Shown here: one piece after another, positions 31,337 through 43,349 of the stretch | Layout of the letters: every line of letters begins with the position of its first letter | Position numbering within the stretch: position 1 is the stretch's first letter | From: Luzula sylvatica | Taxonomy: Eukaryota; Streptophyta; Magnoliopsida; Poales; Juncaceae | Direction: 5' to 3' | DNA: 64,000 bases | NCBI GenBank assembly: GCA_946800325.1 | Contig: OX326960.1 | Coordinates: forward strand, 38,469,629-38,533,628 | The notes under the pieces: model-generated | Databases searched by the model: none | What the model was told of the DNA's origin: nothing | What the model saw: only the letters and a program-made list of their open reading frames with translations | Made by a program: the position numbers and the translations under genes

Positions 31337-31747
31337 GCACTCATGGAGTCATCTTATTGGCCACGAGTTGGTGGAGAGGATTGGGGGTAAGGAGGTAATT
31401 CCCACCAAAGGTAGGTGGGCAGGATAAGGGCTAAGGATTGAGTGGTTTTCGTGTAGACTTTTGTGTAAGTTTCTATCATGATAATTGTTTGCCTCCCGTC
31501 TCATTCATGTACCGAATATATCGGTGTAATATATCGTTTTCACTCCTCTTGACGTGTTGGAGACAACTACACTCTCCAAATTCCTAGATATTCCTTGTAA
31601 TTCCTGTGATTAAGCAATAAAACACACTTAGTGAAGAAATATTCATGTTATCTGAAATATGATTAATAAAGTATATATAATTGTTCTTCACAAGGGCTAA
31701 AATCCCCAAATTAAGCATTAAATTTGTGCTTTATTTGCCTCACATCA

Positions 31748-31752
31748 CATAG
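31748..31752. repeat. Right target-site duplication of Gypsy-1 (CATAG)
   Basis: CATAG follows the LTR-terminal CACATCA and is continuous with Copia-3 sequence that resumes after 13066. Confidence 0.93.
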
Positions 31753-33780
31753 TCATAATACGCGACCATGTCAAGCAGAATTTCGAGAATGTGAAAGCAT
31801 GGCAACATGCGAAAACGTTTCTTCATAGTCCGACTATGAAATTCTTGAAACTCTTCGCTACGAGATTTATTCTACTCCCACTAGCCCGCATAGAGATTAG
31901 CATCATCAAGTTTCAAACTTGTGCGCATCGAGTCCTCCAAGAAGGCTTCTCTTCGAGCCACAAAAATCTTATTTTCGTCGGGACGTTAGAACTAATACCC
32001 TTTAGTTTCCTTAAGGATGAACGAACAATTTCCAAATTTGGGATTGAGTTTAACCGAAACAAATTTCGAAATACACTCACATCCTCAAATCTGTACAAGG
32101 ACAACTTCGGAACCATTCCGATCCATATCTCATATGGCGTCTTTTGTACCGATTAGAAGGATTATGGTCCATATCTCATACGCAACCATTCATTAGTGCC
32201 ACTGTCTCAAGGGCGTATCCCCAAAATATTTTTGGGAGATCCTATTGATTTATCATTTATCGAACCATGTCCAACATGCGTTCATTTCCTCTTTTCGGAC
32301 ACGTCTCAATGTTCCGAATAAAGGCCATCGTGAAACGATTCCACAATCATAAATGATCATCAATATTCATAACTCAAATATCGCCTCTTCGATCCTATCG
32401 AAAAGTTTAGCTCAAATACTCGCCTTATCGATCCTATCGAAAAGCATTGATTTTCTTGCTTAGTTGATTTCGTATTTCGTTTTTGAAACTCTTTGAACCT
32501 TTCAAAAGTCTCCGTTTCGGCACGCATTAAATAGATATTTCCATATCTACTTTAACCGTCCATAAACATAACAAAATACTGATAGCCTCCTCTTGCCTCG
32601 AAACTTATCGGATCATCTACATGTTAATGTAAGTTCCAATAATTCGTTGGATCTTTCTCCAACCTTTGGAGAATGATGCCCTTTGTCGTCTTGCCTAATA
32701 AATAAGTATCGCATTAATCAATCGAATCTAATTCGAATGATTCTAGCAATCCATCATATGGAATCTAGATACACGAATCTCGTTTATATGGCCAAGACGG
32801 CAATGCCAAAAGAAGCAATCAACTTCTAGGTTTAATCCTCCTCGGATTTCACCATTCTTTGAGTCACTAGTTTGGACAACTCCTTGTACGAACTCTCCGA
32901 TTTGGAAAACATTTTTCCAAAATACCCTTAGACATACATTTCTTTCGATCCCGCTTTTGAATTACAAGGACATCCATGCATCTCTATGCTTTGGATTCCC
33001 CGGACACTCCAAGCATCTCCTATTCAAATTTACATCGCATCATATGCAATTTCGGGATCGACTTATCTATCGAATGCATATGATATTCGGTCACGAAGAT
33101 CAAATCTCGTACCATCAACACACGAGTGTTAATCCAAGACCCATAAGGCGTCTCAAAATTAACCTACTCTTTGAGCCGCATTGAATCATTCAACGCGCTC
33201 TAGCTCTTGAAACTATTTCATGAGCGCTGTGTTTTACTTTCATATACACCCGAACTCTCAAAACAATTTTGAGAAATTTGCGTCTATACATGCCACCACA
33301 AGGCACGTAATATCGTTCGATTCCTTCTTAAAGTTTACCGAATCTACCATTTCCGTGTCCAACACGTTCCTTTAAGTCTAAGAACTATTCTTTGACTATC
33401 AAGGTTAATAATGGTAATTCCGGCCCAAAATCTATCTATCATATCGATCTCATCGATATATTTGGTGTTGCTTGAAAACATAATTCTAAACGGATGATGA
33501 AGATTAACTCCTAACCGTGCGTACTTAATCTATATGCTTATATGATGAATATATGATAATGTTATTTTATCGAATCGATAACCCTCATACCGATATGGGA
33601 CTCCAAGTCCATAACACTCAAGACCCATATATCACGATCCTCCCATAAGTTGCTTTGGCAGACGAATAGGATCTCGCTATTTAGGTAGGATTATATCCAA
33701 TCGCATCCAATGCGACTCTTGAACCTTTATAGGATTTCGGTGATGAATCGTATCCAATACAATCCCAGTTCCGTGTGTGC
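31753..33780 (-). pseudogene. Copia-3 gag/protease/integrase remnant
   Basis: On the minus strand short readable patches align with Copia-2. Integrase C-terminal sequence lies at about 32116-31913 (VPKLS..., then TKIRFLWLEEK like SENKVFVARRGHFLE), the integrase core end at about 32380-32170 (DCGIV, then a decayed NGVSERRNRT), and the WHCRLGHINE finger at about 32800-32760. Frames shift repeatedly and no catalytic triad can be read. Upstream toward 33780 a decayed gag is assumed from position only. Confidence 0.65.
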
Positions 33781-33808
33781 ATCCTATCTATGCCCCGAAC
33801 TTCCAATC

Positions 33809-33989
33809 AAGTCGGCTTTGGCCTCAACCCTTACTGGCTTGAACGGTTAAGTCACAACCATACTCAGCGTATCGTTCAAATAAACTACTAATAAGTCGGC
33901 TTTGGCCTTAACCCTTATCAGTCCCTATTTAACGCTTGCCACCCCGTCGATGACTACAATAACCCATGTCGGCTTTGGCCTTAACCCAT
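33809..33989 (-). repeat. Three GGCC-centred 24-mers in the Copia-3 leader
   Basis: Copies at 33809-33832, 33893-33916 and 33966-33989 share TCGGCTTTGGCCTTAACCC (one T to C change) while the ends change together: AAG...CTT twice and ATG...CAT once. In sense the core GGCCAAAGCC resembles GGCCATAGTC of the Copia-1 loops. Confidence 0.55.
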
Positions 33990-34399
33990 GTGAGACGTAG
34001 TACCGATCATAGTGGTTGTGAATATGGAAGGCATTTCCGTGACTTAAATATAATGAGGGATCATGCCATTGCATGTTTCTAAATTCGTGACATAATCATA
34101 TTATATCACTATCACAAGATTTTCAATATGCATATGATTTTATTAGGGAGACTAATTATTCTAAATAATTAATTATCTAACATGCTAGAATGATTGATGC
34201 CGATCGTATCGATATAAAGAACTCAAAATTCCGAGCTTCGTAGCAAAAGTTATCGCGAAAACAAAATCAGCATCCAGAAGGGGATCCGTTATAACGGACT
34301 GCCCCATCCGTTGTAACGCAGGGGCCCAACGGGCGCGAGAAAACCTCGCCCGGGACGCGTCCGGGGCGCCAAAAACTGCCTCCGGGCGGCAGAAAAACT

Positions 34400-34960
34400 G
34401 TTTTTCTGCACCCTTTCGATATTTCAATAGAACGACACTAATATTTCGCTCAAATGAAATAGATTACAACATGAAAGTTCTAGATAATCTCATTATCTAA
34501 CTAACACAATTTGAACCATTCAAATCGGAATTTACTACTGAAAGATATACCAGTTTTAGTAAAATACGAGCAAACGAAAAGGTAAGTATATCCAATACAC
34601 ACCTTTTCAACCAGAAAACTATAGACACCTTTTCAGTATTCTGTTGAAACAAAAATATTAAATTGTTCCAACCGACTTTTAACGTGAACAAAAGTTCTAG
34701 ATAATCTTATTATCTAACTAACCCAATTGGATTGGACTCAATTGGTGTTTCGATGCGACATATACGGACGTTTAAGTCTCTGTATGTCAAACAGTCGCAC
34801 CCTTTCAGTATTCCATAAAAACGACACTGATAATTCGTTGAAATGAAAAAACTTTCTGTATCAAAGTCATAGATAATCCCATTATCTATCTACGTCAATT
34901 TGATCCAATCAATTTGGAGTTTTCCACTGAAACTTATCTTAGTTTTACTCACTGTTTCGT
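34400..34960 (-). repeat. Tandem hairpin units shared by Copia-3 leader and LTR
   Basis: Units of about 170-220 bp, each with TAGATAAT-NNN-ATTATCTA (34481-34499, 34698-34716, 34869-34889), preceded by a TGCACCCTTTC...AACGACACT block. The same unit occurs twice in U3 of the LTR (for example 10255-10275 and 10428-10446). The outermost base pair varies (G-C, A-T) and stays paired in most copies. Confidence 0.7.
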
Positions 34961-35215
34961 ATTCTAATTTTCTGCAGATTTTGCCGTTTCGTCTGTTTTC
35001 GCTCGTTTCCAAAACGATAAATCATGAAACTTTTTCATGATCATTCCTAGATACTCTCAATCAACTTTTCATCGATCTCTAGCGAATTCCACTGGTGATT
35101 TTAACGGAATTTGACTTTCTCTATATGTAACATCATGCAAACGGGTACGAACTTTGATAACCCGTGCGTATATCTAATATACGACTATGATTCGACCCTC
35201 GAATCGATGGCGATC

Positions 35216-35227
35216 GCTCTGATACCA
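35216..35227 (-). other. Primer-binding site of Copia-3 (initiator tRNA-Met)
   Basis: In sense TGGTATCAGAGC, one base after the end of the LTR. Confidence 0.88.
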
Positions 35228-35228
35228 C

Positions 35229-36240
35229 TCTTGGGAATTCACCCCGACCCCGGGCCCGCGCAGCGGAATGAAGGCCCGGTCCGGTTCCCTAAATCCAAGA
35301 TCACGCCATGACTTCGAGGGTACGATGCAAATAGAAGGATAGATCTATACCAGTGCCAAATTGATGGCACACGAAGGGTTGATCGCCGCCTTCTATTCCT
35401 CCTGTCACGTTGGTGACAATCCGCGCGTCCCATACCACGCATCCTTCACCACTCGTTAACTACGCCGGTTCACTCGACTTCGTCTTCGTGCGTCCAAGCG
35501 TTTCCACCGTCTTTCTCACTCGAGTCGATCACAATCAAAGAACCACAAACGTCGTTCCTCTACTTGTATCCACGTTGATTCGTAAGACGTCGGTCCCGGA
35601 TGCACCTGCCTAGACGATGCACCGGCGAACTTGCTCGATCTAATCGATTCTCTATTTCTCTCTCTCTTTGCACCTTTTCACTCACGAAAGATCAAATCTG
35701 AATTTTCTCTTTTTCTTGTGTATTGGGCAGAATGATAATCTCAATAGTCTTATCTGGATGAGAGAGAAAGTATCCTATTTATATCTAATAGGATTAGGAT
35801 TAGCCAAAAGGCATGTATATCCAATATATATCCTTTCACACAGAAAAGTGCATGAACCTGTTCAATATTATGTCCAGACGAAATTGATAAATTTCTCTGA
35901 CAGAAAATCACCCAACATCAAAGTTGTATCTAATCTCATTATCTACACAACCCAATTTGACCCAGCCCAATTGAAGTTCGTATGCAAAAGTTATGACTGT
36001 TTTACTAACTGTATGTCATACTGTTGCACCCTTTCGGTATTTCACATAAACGACACTGATACTTCGTTCATATGAAATATATTTCTACATGAAGGTTATA
36101 GATAATCTAATTATCTATCTAACCCAATTTGAACCATTCAAATCGGATTTTCCCACTGACAGTTATGGCCACGAATGTACGACTACAATCGTTTATCCTT
36201 GTGTACACTTTTACGGTTGATCCTGAAACTGTATTTCCTT

Positions 36241-36242
<2 letters not shown>
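35229..36242 (-). repeat. 5' LTR of Copia-3 (1014 bp)
   Basis: In sense TGAAGGAAATACAG to TTCCCAAGA. The end is set by comparison with 50281, where TA repeats stop; this gives AAGA rather than CA. A TATA box is at 35776-35783 (minus), followed by a CT-rich stretch. The + side beyond 36242 is (TA)n, consistent with insertion into that tract. Confidence 0.82.

Positions 36243-36306
<64 letters not shown>
36243..36306. repeat. (TA)n microsatellite
   Basis: About 64 bp of AT dinucleotides between Copia-3 and unit B, one of three (TA)n tracts that mark the unit borders. Confidence 0.95.
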
Positions 36307-36310
<4 letters not shown>

Positions 36311-38156
36311 TCAACCAACATAAATTATAACGGATATAATCATTTACATACAATCTAAACAGTTTAGCTTAGGGATTTGTTTCCTTCATTAAATTCTTGC
36401 GATGTTTTATCTTCAAATTGACGTTGAAAATTTCTAAATTAAGATAAACAAGAAAACTTGATGACGAGTTCCATGGTGATGAGATAGAATTCGGAGATCT
36501 TAAAATTTGGAGAGGTAAAAAATTGATGAAGTTAGAGAAGAGAGCCCCGAGATGCAGGTTGTGTTCTTCTCTCTCCAGATATCGACTCGGGAAGGCCGAG
36601 AAGAGAGGGTCGTGACCAGTGCGAAGAGCAAGCGTGACCGAGATGAGCGGTGAAGAATGCCGAGAGGAAATGTTGACGAGATACTCTTAAATTGCGAGAT
36701 AGCAAAACAAAATGAGAAGCATCAAAAGAATCAGAGTGCATTTGGAATTCATTTATCCGAAATGAAAAATTATTTCTTTATTTTTACAAAAATTCGGTTT
36801 TGACTATCCATACACGACATATGATATACCTATGTAAAATTGATTTAATTCACATTCATCTGTATAAAGACCTCCTTTTTGTTGCATGGGCTTATTGACG
36901 CCTACTTTATTAAAACACATAAAACTGGTAATGGAATTCAAACTCGAGAGATCAAATTGCATCCACATGATTTTAAGCAAATATTACTCATCTCCATTTT
37001 AAATTTACTCAATATAAGTTTAAATTATTTACATATGCCAAGTAATGTCGTATATAAAAGCGTGGAAAGTCGAACGATGGTGAACACGATCAAAGAGCGA
37101 AGATCAATGACTTTAATTTACAATCCAAAAGCAGATATTTAATTACGTCCAATTTCAGAACTTGTGATGCTAAACATAACCGCTTGGTGCACGCAATCAA
37201 TGAGCGAACATCCCATTTACTTCGTCTTATTTCAGTCGCAATGGTTTGCGATATTTTCTCTTGCATTCTCACAATGTCGACTAAAGTCGTGTGAGGAAGA
37301 ATGTTCAGCAAAGATCCAAACATTTTACACTCGATCGCAATGGCATTGTCAATCAATGGTATTTGTGAATTGACTAATAGTTCTTAGACTGTCGATTTCG
37401 GCGGCGTTCGAGGGAGTGCAAAGTCGAGCATCGGGACCCGCATACATTTCGTCATTTTTTTATCTTACCGGGCTTCCCGTTTCTCTTCTTTGTTGGTTCA
37501 TATTCAAAATTGAGATTTGTTGGGCTTTTAACGGGCCTTGTGGTAGTCCAAGCATCTTGTGATTGTTTTATGATGTATGAAATATTTTTGTACAGATTGG
37601 GAAGTCTAAGTTGAGAGTGTTAAGAATTTGACGAGGCTAGTGAAGAAGAAAACGGGTGATTTGGAGGCTAGTCTTCTTGGCTAGAGTTTGTGTGTTGGTT
37701 AAATAAGATAAAATTTAATTGAAAAAAATAGAGAATATGTTCTCTCAAATATCTAGCTCGTCATATATATCAATAGTACATTATATTATTAATATTTATA
37801 TAAGATTATATTCAAACTTAATTAGTCTCATAATTAACCGTTATTACTGAATGACGGGCTGTTTACTATTTTTGTTTAATATATCTTAATTTTTTTTTAA
37901 GAAGAATTCCTTAAATCTTAATTACTTAAAGTTTATAATATTTTCCATTCAATAACTTTTACTATTTTATATTAGTGGTTTCTTAGATTGATTTATTTAT
38001 GTTGTTCATGAGCAAACAGATCTAATAACTAGCATCTAAATCATATATCCTCATACAAATTACAAATGACAGTAAAATAAATAAATTATATATCAGCACA
38101 TAATCAATTAATTCTATATCTTACATTTCAATTTAAACAACATTTGTAAACCAAAA

Positions 38157-39132
38157 CTACACCAAGTTTTCTAGCAAATTCATGATATCACTCGCTGATC
38201 TCTCTCCCTCTTCCTCTAACTCTCTCCATCTAATATTCACCCAATTAATCCACGTGGACACTCTTAACTCATCTCTCACTCCAAATCCACTCAAAATACA
38301 ACAAGCAAGCACAAATGCCCCGTATATACTATCCCAAACAAAATATAAGCCTCCCAGACCTAACAACATCATAATATATTTTATGCACGACCATTTATTT
38401 TCAATGGACGGTTCACAACTAGCTAAATTAGAAATCGAAGCTTGCGAAATAACATCAAGTGAGGACGTCGTGTTGACGGCAATATACAAATTCGGTATCG
38501 TCGTTTGCAAAGACGTACTCTCCTCAATTGGCGGTACAAACTCATGTACCGACACATTTTGTTGATAGTAGTAACACATCGAAAAGAAACATAAGAATAC
38601 CATGAATTTTACTTTCATTGATATTCTGATAGGATGATGTGTAGGAAGATGTGTGTTACTGGACTCGCGCTCTCGGTAAGACGCGGTGTCTGGTTCAAAT
38701 TCTGCATATCCTTCTTCTTCTTCCTCCTCTTCTTCAATTTCCTCATTTGTGGAACAATGATTCGCATTAACTGATGTTGTTTTTTCCAAGTCGATAGGAT
38801 TCGTTCCGTTTACTTCGGCGATCTCCTCCTATATAAGAAATAAACTAATTATTAACACGTTTGTCTAAATTCAATTTACAAAAAAACTAAGGTACAATAT
38901 ATATACACACATACTATTTCATGAATTAAGATCATAGCAATGCTAAATATACTATTGTAGATATAACTATAAAACGAAATTCAAATTCAAATTCAAATTC
39001 AACTTAACATATCGGCGTAAACAATGAAATACAAATAAAAGAATTAACATAGAAAATGACTACCTGAATCGAGGGCTCTACTTCATGTCCGGTGTCATTC
39101 GCGTCCGATTGCTCCACGAGTTCTTGATTCAT
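38157..39132 (-). CDS. Two-exon gene for an unknown membrane protein (copy B)
   Basis: Proposed join: exon 1 39132-39064 (23 codons from ATG), intron 39063-38829 (235 bp, CAG|GTAGTC donor and TTATATAG|GAG acceptor), exon 2 38828-38157. The frame is continuous across the splice (phase 0) and gives 246 residues. There is an acidic Glu run (about 52-62), a hydrophobic segment after a basic patch (about 94-111, KFMVFLCFFSMCYYY), a linker with NTT sites, a second long hydrophobic stretch (about 174-207, long enough for one or two spans), and a charged C-terminal helix. A membrane protein is likely; location and role are unknown, and I recognise no family. Copy C encodes the same protein. No promoter was identified. 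Confidence 0.65.
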
Positions 39133-40501
39133 TTTATTTCTCCTTCCCTAGTACAAATGTAACTCAAATTTTAAAAATTGAGTCTCGAGATATAATTTAT
39201 AAGAAACCAATTGTAGATGGTGTTTTTCTAACTTCTATAATGAGTTTAGTATAACAGGAATTATGTTGTAAAACTTTTTGTTTAATTCCTCATGATAGAC
39301 TAAGTTTAAATCATTCAACATAGAATGATAATTTAATTAATCATCTACATTTAAATCATCAAAGGTAACTAAAAAAAGGGATATATATCGTATAATTTTC
39401 CTAAATATGAACCATTCAAAGTAAGATGATAATTCGTGTAGTTCTCAAGGGTACAATCACTAGTTGTTGACTCCCAGAGTAAGAGGTATAATTAACATTT
39501 AACATATTTATGCAATATTTATCCAATGATCCTCTAATTTGAATGAGCTATGTAATTCATAATGTGAGTTACAGTCTTACAGAAAAAGGCCATAACATAA
39601 AAGAATCCCTCATTATATAGTATTAAAAAACAAATTCGTACCCTTTTAGTTAATTTGGTGAAGAATCTTCGGCATCGCCTCAGCCGATCTCGCCGGTGGT
39701 GAGCACCACCCTCCTCCTCTCGCCCGGTTTCCCGGTTTGCGAAACAAGAACTCAAGCATGAAGAAAATGTATTCATCTTTCCGAAACAAGAACACAGAGA
39801 TTCAGCTGGTTAGTTAAAATTTTGTATTGTAGATTGTATTGTAGACTTCTCATTGATTATATATAGAGGCACTATTTGGCGGTTCATAAACAGCTCGGTA
39901 AACGAGTCTCAAATCTCTCTATAATTAGAATCTGTTGAATCTCTGTGCCCAATTTTGTGGTGCTTTCCGTGTTCTTATTTAATACCAGGGGAGTCACACA
40001 TGATGAATATAAACTTTGAACAAAAGAGTGCCTCCTTCGTTTAATTTGTTGCCAAGAAATTGGATGCATATCACTGTTCATCACGCGAATCTAAAATTAG
40101 GTAATTTGTTTGACTATTTTGACGATCCATCGAGCTTTGTATTTTTAGAAATAAAAAGTTGATTTTATCAGTGGGATTTTAACCTAAGATTTGTGAGTTT
40201 TTTTTTGTTGTTGTTGTACTCGTCACAGAATTTACACATAAAATAAAATTTACGGACCAATAATATATACTTGATTGAATATATCTTGACATCAAAATGT
40301 AGAAGATATATTCATTTTTGAATGGAAATCCGACAAGCAATCGCTTGTCGTTAACGGTATCTTATGTTTTTACATAACAAAAATCACTTACATTCCATTA
40401 TATATTGTAAATAAAAACAAAATAAAATAAAAATAGAACTATCATATCCTGATAATCATTAAATATTGTGCCAATAATGTCTTGACAAGATCAGCGCCGT
40501 T

Positions 40502-41035
40502 TCAATTGATTTGGTTGCAATCTGTGACGATGTTTTTTGTTTTTCCTTGAAAATTTCGTCCATTTCGTTCTAACCATATCGTCCACGTGGTTGCAATGAG
40601 AATTATGTCCCACACTCTTATTTCGGTCTTTACGAACTTATTCTTTATGCTCCGCCATAATTGTAGCGGTGTATGTTCTCGATTTAGGATCATCACAGTG
40701 TTTGTATGATCAAGTATTAATTTTCATATTTCTCTTGCATACTCACAATGTATGATTATGTGTTCGGAATATTCCGCGTTATTCTTACATGGTGGACACC
40801 TAAAAGGTCATATCCACCCCTTACGATTTAACATATCTCTCGTTAGGATGCGACCATTTAAGGTAAGCCACATGACAATTTTGGCCTTCATAGGTGCTTT
40901 AGATTTTCATAGCATATTGTTCCGTGAAATACGTTTCTCCGGATCTATTAAACTTATGTATGCACTTGATGTTGAAAAGGAATGGTCTCGTGTCCATTTA
41001 TGTAGAAGATATATTTGGGTCAGACATATATGAAA
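40502..41035 (-). pseudogene. LINE zf-RVT remnant (copy B)
   Basis: Same decayed fragment as at 553-1083, with the same stop codons and a few further substitutions, inherited through duplication of the unit. Confidence 0.62.
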
Positions 41036-42930
41036 ATTTTAGTAAATAGATATGTGAAACAACAATTATCAAAATAGACTATTTTCGCAAAAAAAATTAC
41101 AAACACATCACTCTACGTTTTTGTAAGATTCAGAGGGTAGCTGATGAAGGAGACCCGCCAAAGCAGAATAATTTTATCACGTAAAAACTCATCTCGACTA
41201 GCAGTGACAAGGAGGATAGCCAGATAACGTAATTTATCCCAATAAATGATTTGAAAAGGTTTAGCCACGGTTAACAACGAGAGATAATCATATTCACTAT
41301 GTACTAAGAGTGGTGGTCCACCAACCTCGCATTGATCACGAAGGCATTATGTCGAAGACGATTGATTTCATTGGACTAGCGTTTAATTTGCCTAACGTAA
41401 ATCACCGAGTTGACTGGTCTGTTTTGGGGCATGAATCCATCTTCTAGTTGACCCCGAAGCTCAAGAGGGTTGGGATGATTACCGGATTTGGAACCGATAG
41501 GTGTTCTTGGAGGTGGCATTTGACGCAGGCTCATCGGTAATGCAGGTCTCCGTGGGGTGGTGGGCTTGTAAGCACCGTGTGCATAACCCTTCCCAATTTA
41601 GGTTTTCGTTAGAGGGGGACGAACTGTGTCCTCTTTTGACCTCATTACGTGAGATGCATGTGCTTCGTTTCTTACTCTTGAAATTGTTGCTATGTAGGAG
41701 GGTCTTGCTCAGTTGGTTCTAATTGAAGTTGTTGTCCGAGAGTGAATGACCAGAGGTGTACAGTGGTTGTCGGGTCTTGGCTGCATCACATTTACCGAGG
41801 TGGTGTTTTGTCTCGAAGGAACGTTCTTGGTGTTTTGTCTAGCAGGTATCATGATAGAAACAAGAAAGTTTGAGCCTAATTGTTGGTGTTTACTCTCTTT
41901 CTTGATACATTAACGGTTCATTTTTCTCTTTTCGTTTGACCGATTGTTCATTTTGGTTGCTCGTAGGGTTCACTGGTGCATTTTCAGGGAAGGGGTGTTG
42001 CTGGGGGGAGGGGGGGATTTTGTTCTAAAGCTGGAAAGTTGGCCTATAAGTGTAGTTGTGTGGGTAGGAGAGAAGGGGGTGCCCTTAGATCGATATGCCT
42101 GCAAGTGATGTAGGAGAAGGTTTATAGGCATTTCCTATATATGAAACACAAACATACAAACGAGTATTACATATTCATACTGATAAGTTCATTGATGATT
42201 ACAATCTATCACTCAACAAAATTACATGCATGGAACTGGATCTCCAAATTTGTTAAGTGATAATACCGATAAGGAGAAGTTCACTCTCAATTAAAACGCG
42301 AATTCAAATTCACAATATACTCAGTAAGAAATGTACACCGACCAAAGTCTCAAATCAAAGTCATAACTCTTAATATTTCATAACACCACCACTTCACGAG
42401 GCATATCACACAAACATGCATGCGACTACTAAACACAAACAATCATATCGACAATTTCGTTCATGATCAATGGATGGCTCGACTGTGTTACGTAATTAGG
42501 TTTGGACATTTGAACTCACAATGCAATCTCTTAAAAAAAGTATTTGACAACACACATAATCTGAATTGAAAATTGTCCCTCGTCTACAAACAGAAAAAAC
42601 GTGATAATACTAGCGTGCTCGCAAAAGAACAAGGAGCATCAAATAAGAAAACTTAAAACATAGATGAGTCTTACATACTAGAATGCACAACGAGATGTTA
42701 ACTATTAAAAAATTATATAATACAAAATTGAGAAAAATAAATTTAATATTAATGTAGTTGTAACTTGTAAGTATTATCATGGATGCCAATATGTTTATGA
42801 AATGACAAACTGCTCAGACCAATGCACTGAACACATGAGCCATTTGAAGTACGTCTTAGAAAGAATTGATAATTAAAAAAAATGTCTTCCTCTTACTTAG
42901 CCTGTTAATGTTAATTCAATATGTTCTCGA

Positions 42931-43030
42931 AGAGCGCATAACATAGTTGGTTGAGTGTGACGCGAAAAAATCACATGTTTTGAGAGGTTGTGGGTTCGAT
43001 CTCCATTTGCATCCAAAAAAAATATATCAG
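42931..43030 (+). repeat. SINE-like repeat (copy B)
   Basis: Same A-box and B-box sequence as at 2195-2290. Here the left arm of the inverted repeat is changed (GCGCATAACAT), so the pairing is weakened. Confidence 0.38.
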
Positions 43031-43211
43031 TTACGAAATCGATCATTTTTCGAATACCATTACAAAAAAATATGTGTATTGGAACACCAACTGGCATTTA
43101 TATTACATTGTTTACATAAGTCGTTATGAAAAATCTGATATCCCAACCCAATAAAAAACAATCTCACAAGTACCAAGCAAAGGTAACAAACTAAGCTCAT
43201 GACGATAAGCA

Positions 43212-43349
<138 letters not shown>

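Larger units (their letters stand above)
13072..31747 (-). mobile_element. Gypsy-1, Athila-like Ty3/gypsy retrotransposon
   Basis: Minus-strand element with a 1668-bp 5' LTR (30080-31747), a tRNA-Asp-type primer site, gag (29967 down to about 28278), pol (27754 down to 24005), a 1.9-kb 3' UTR, a polypurine tract and a 3' LTR (13072-22115) interrupted by Copia-2. It is bounded by a perfect CATAG duplication, so the borders are firm. The single gag-pol frame is disrupted by a LINE and by one TGA. The Athila-like assignment rests on the pol sequence, primer site and long 3' non-coding region; no env-like frame is seen. Confidence 0.95.
30080..31747 (-). repeat. 5' LTR of Gypsy-1 (1668 bp)
   Basis: In sense TGATGTGAGGC to the terminal ...CCTCA (the last base pairs read TGAGG in + here, TGATG in the other copies, one substitution). 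The length equals the uninterrupted LTR of Gypsy-2. The promoter is near 31330; everything below it is transcribed leader, including the palindrome array. Confidence 0.94.
33781..35215 (-). other. Leader region of Copia-3
   Basis: Non-coding between the primer site and gag. It holds three GGCC-centred 24-mers (33809-33989), two CGTT-NN-AACG palindromes 22 bp apart (34287 and 34309), a GC-rich hairpin-forming stretch (34318-34395) and three copies of a hairpin-bearing unit that also occurs in the LTR (34400-34960). Confidence 0.55.
9598..36242 (-). mobile_element. Copia-3, old Ty1/copia element split by Gypsy-1
   Basis: The two halves join across Gypsy-1. On the minus strand the order is 5' LTR (36242-35229), primer site, leader, decayed gag-to-integrase (to 31753), then reverse transcriptase/RNase H remnants (13066-11961), 3' UTR, polypurine tract and 3' LTR (10570-9598). 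The coding remnants on the two sides are consecutive parts of one copia polyprotein: integrase on the right, reverse transcriptase from the MDVKT motif on the left. The element sits in a (TA)n tract between units A and B. All frames are broken, so this is the oldest layer of the nest. Confidence 0.85.

Noticed and set aside
31187..31398. Arg-Glu repeat open frames in the gypsy LTRs
   Set aside because: They are translations of the GA/CT tract and run opposite to the element's sense strand.
33809..33989. A CRISPR-like direct-repeat array
   Set aside because: Only three repeats with unequal spacing inside a decayed retrotransposon leader in a plant genome; no associated genes.
39534..39776. 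80-codon minus-strand frame near the host gene
   Set aside because: Low complexity start, no recognisable domain and no splice context. Its presence in both units follows from the duplication.
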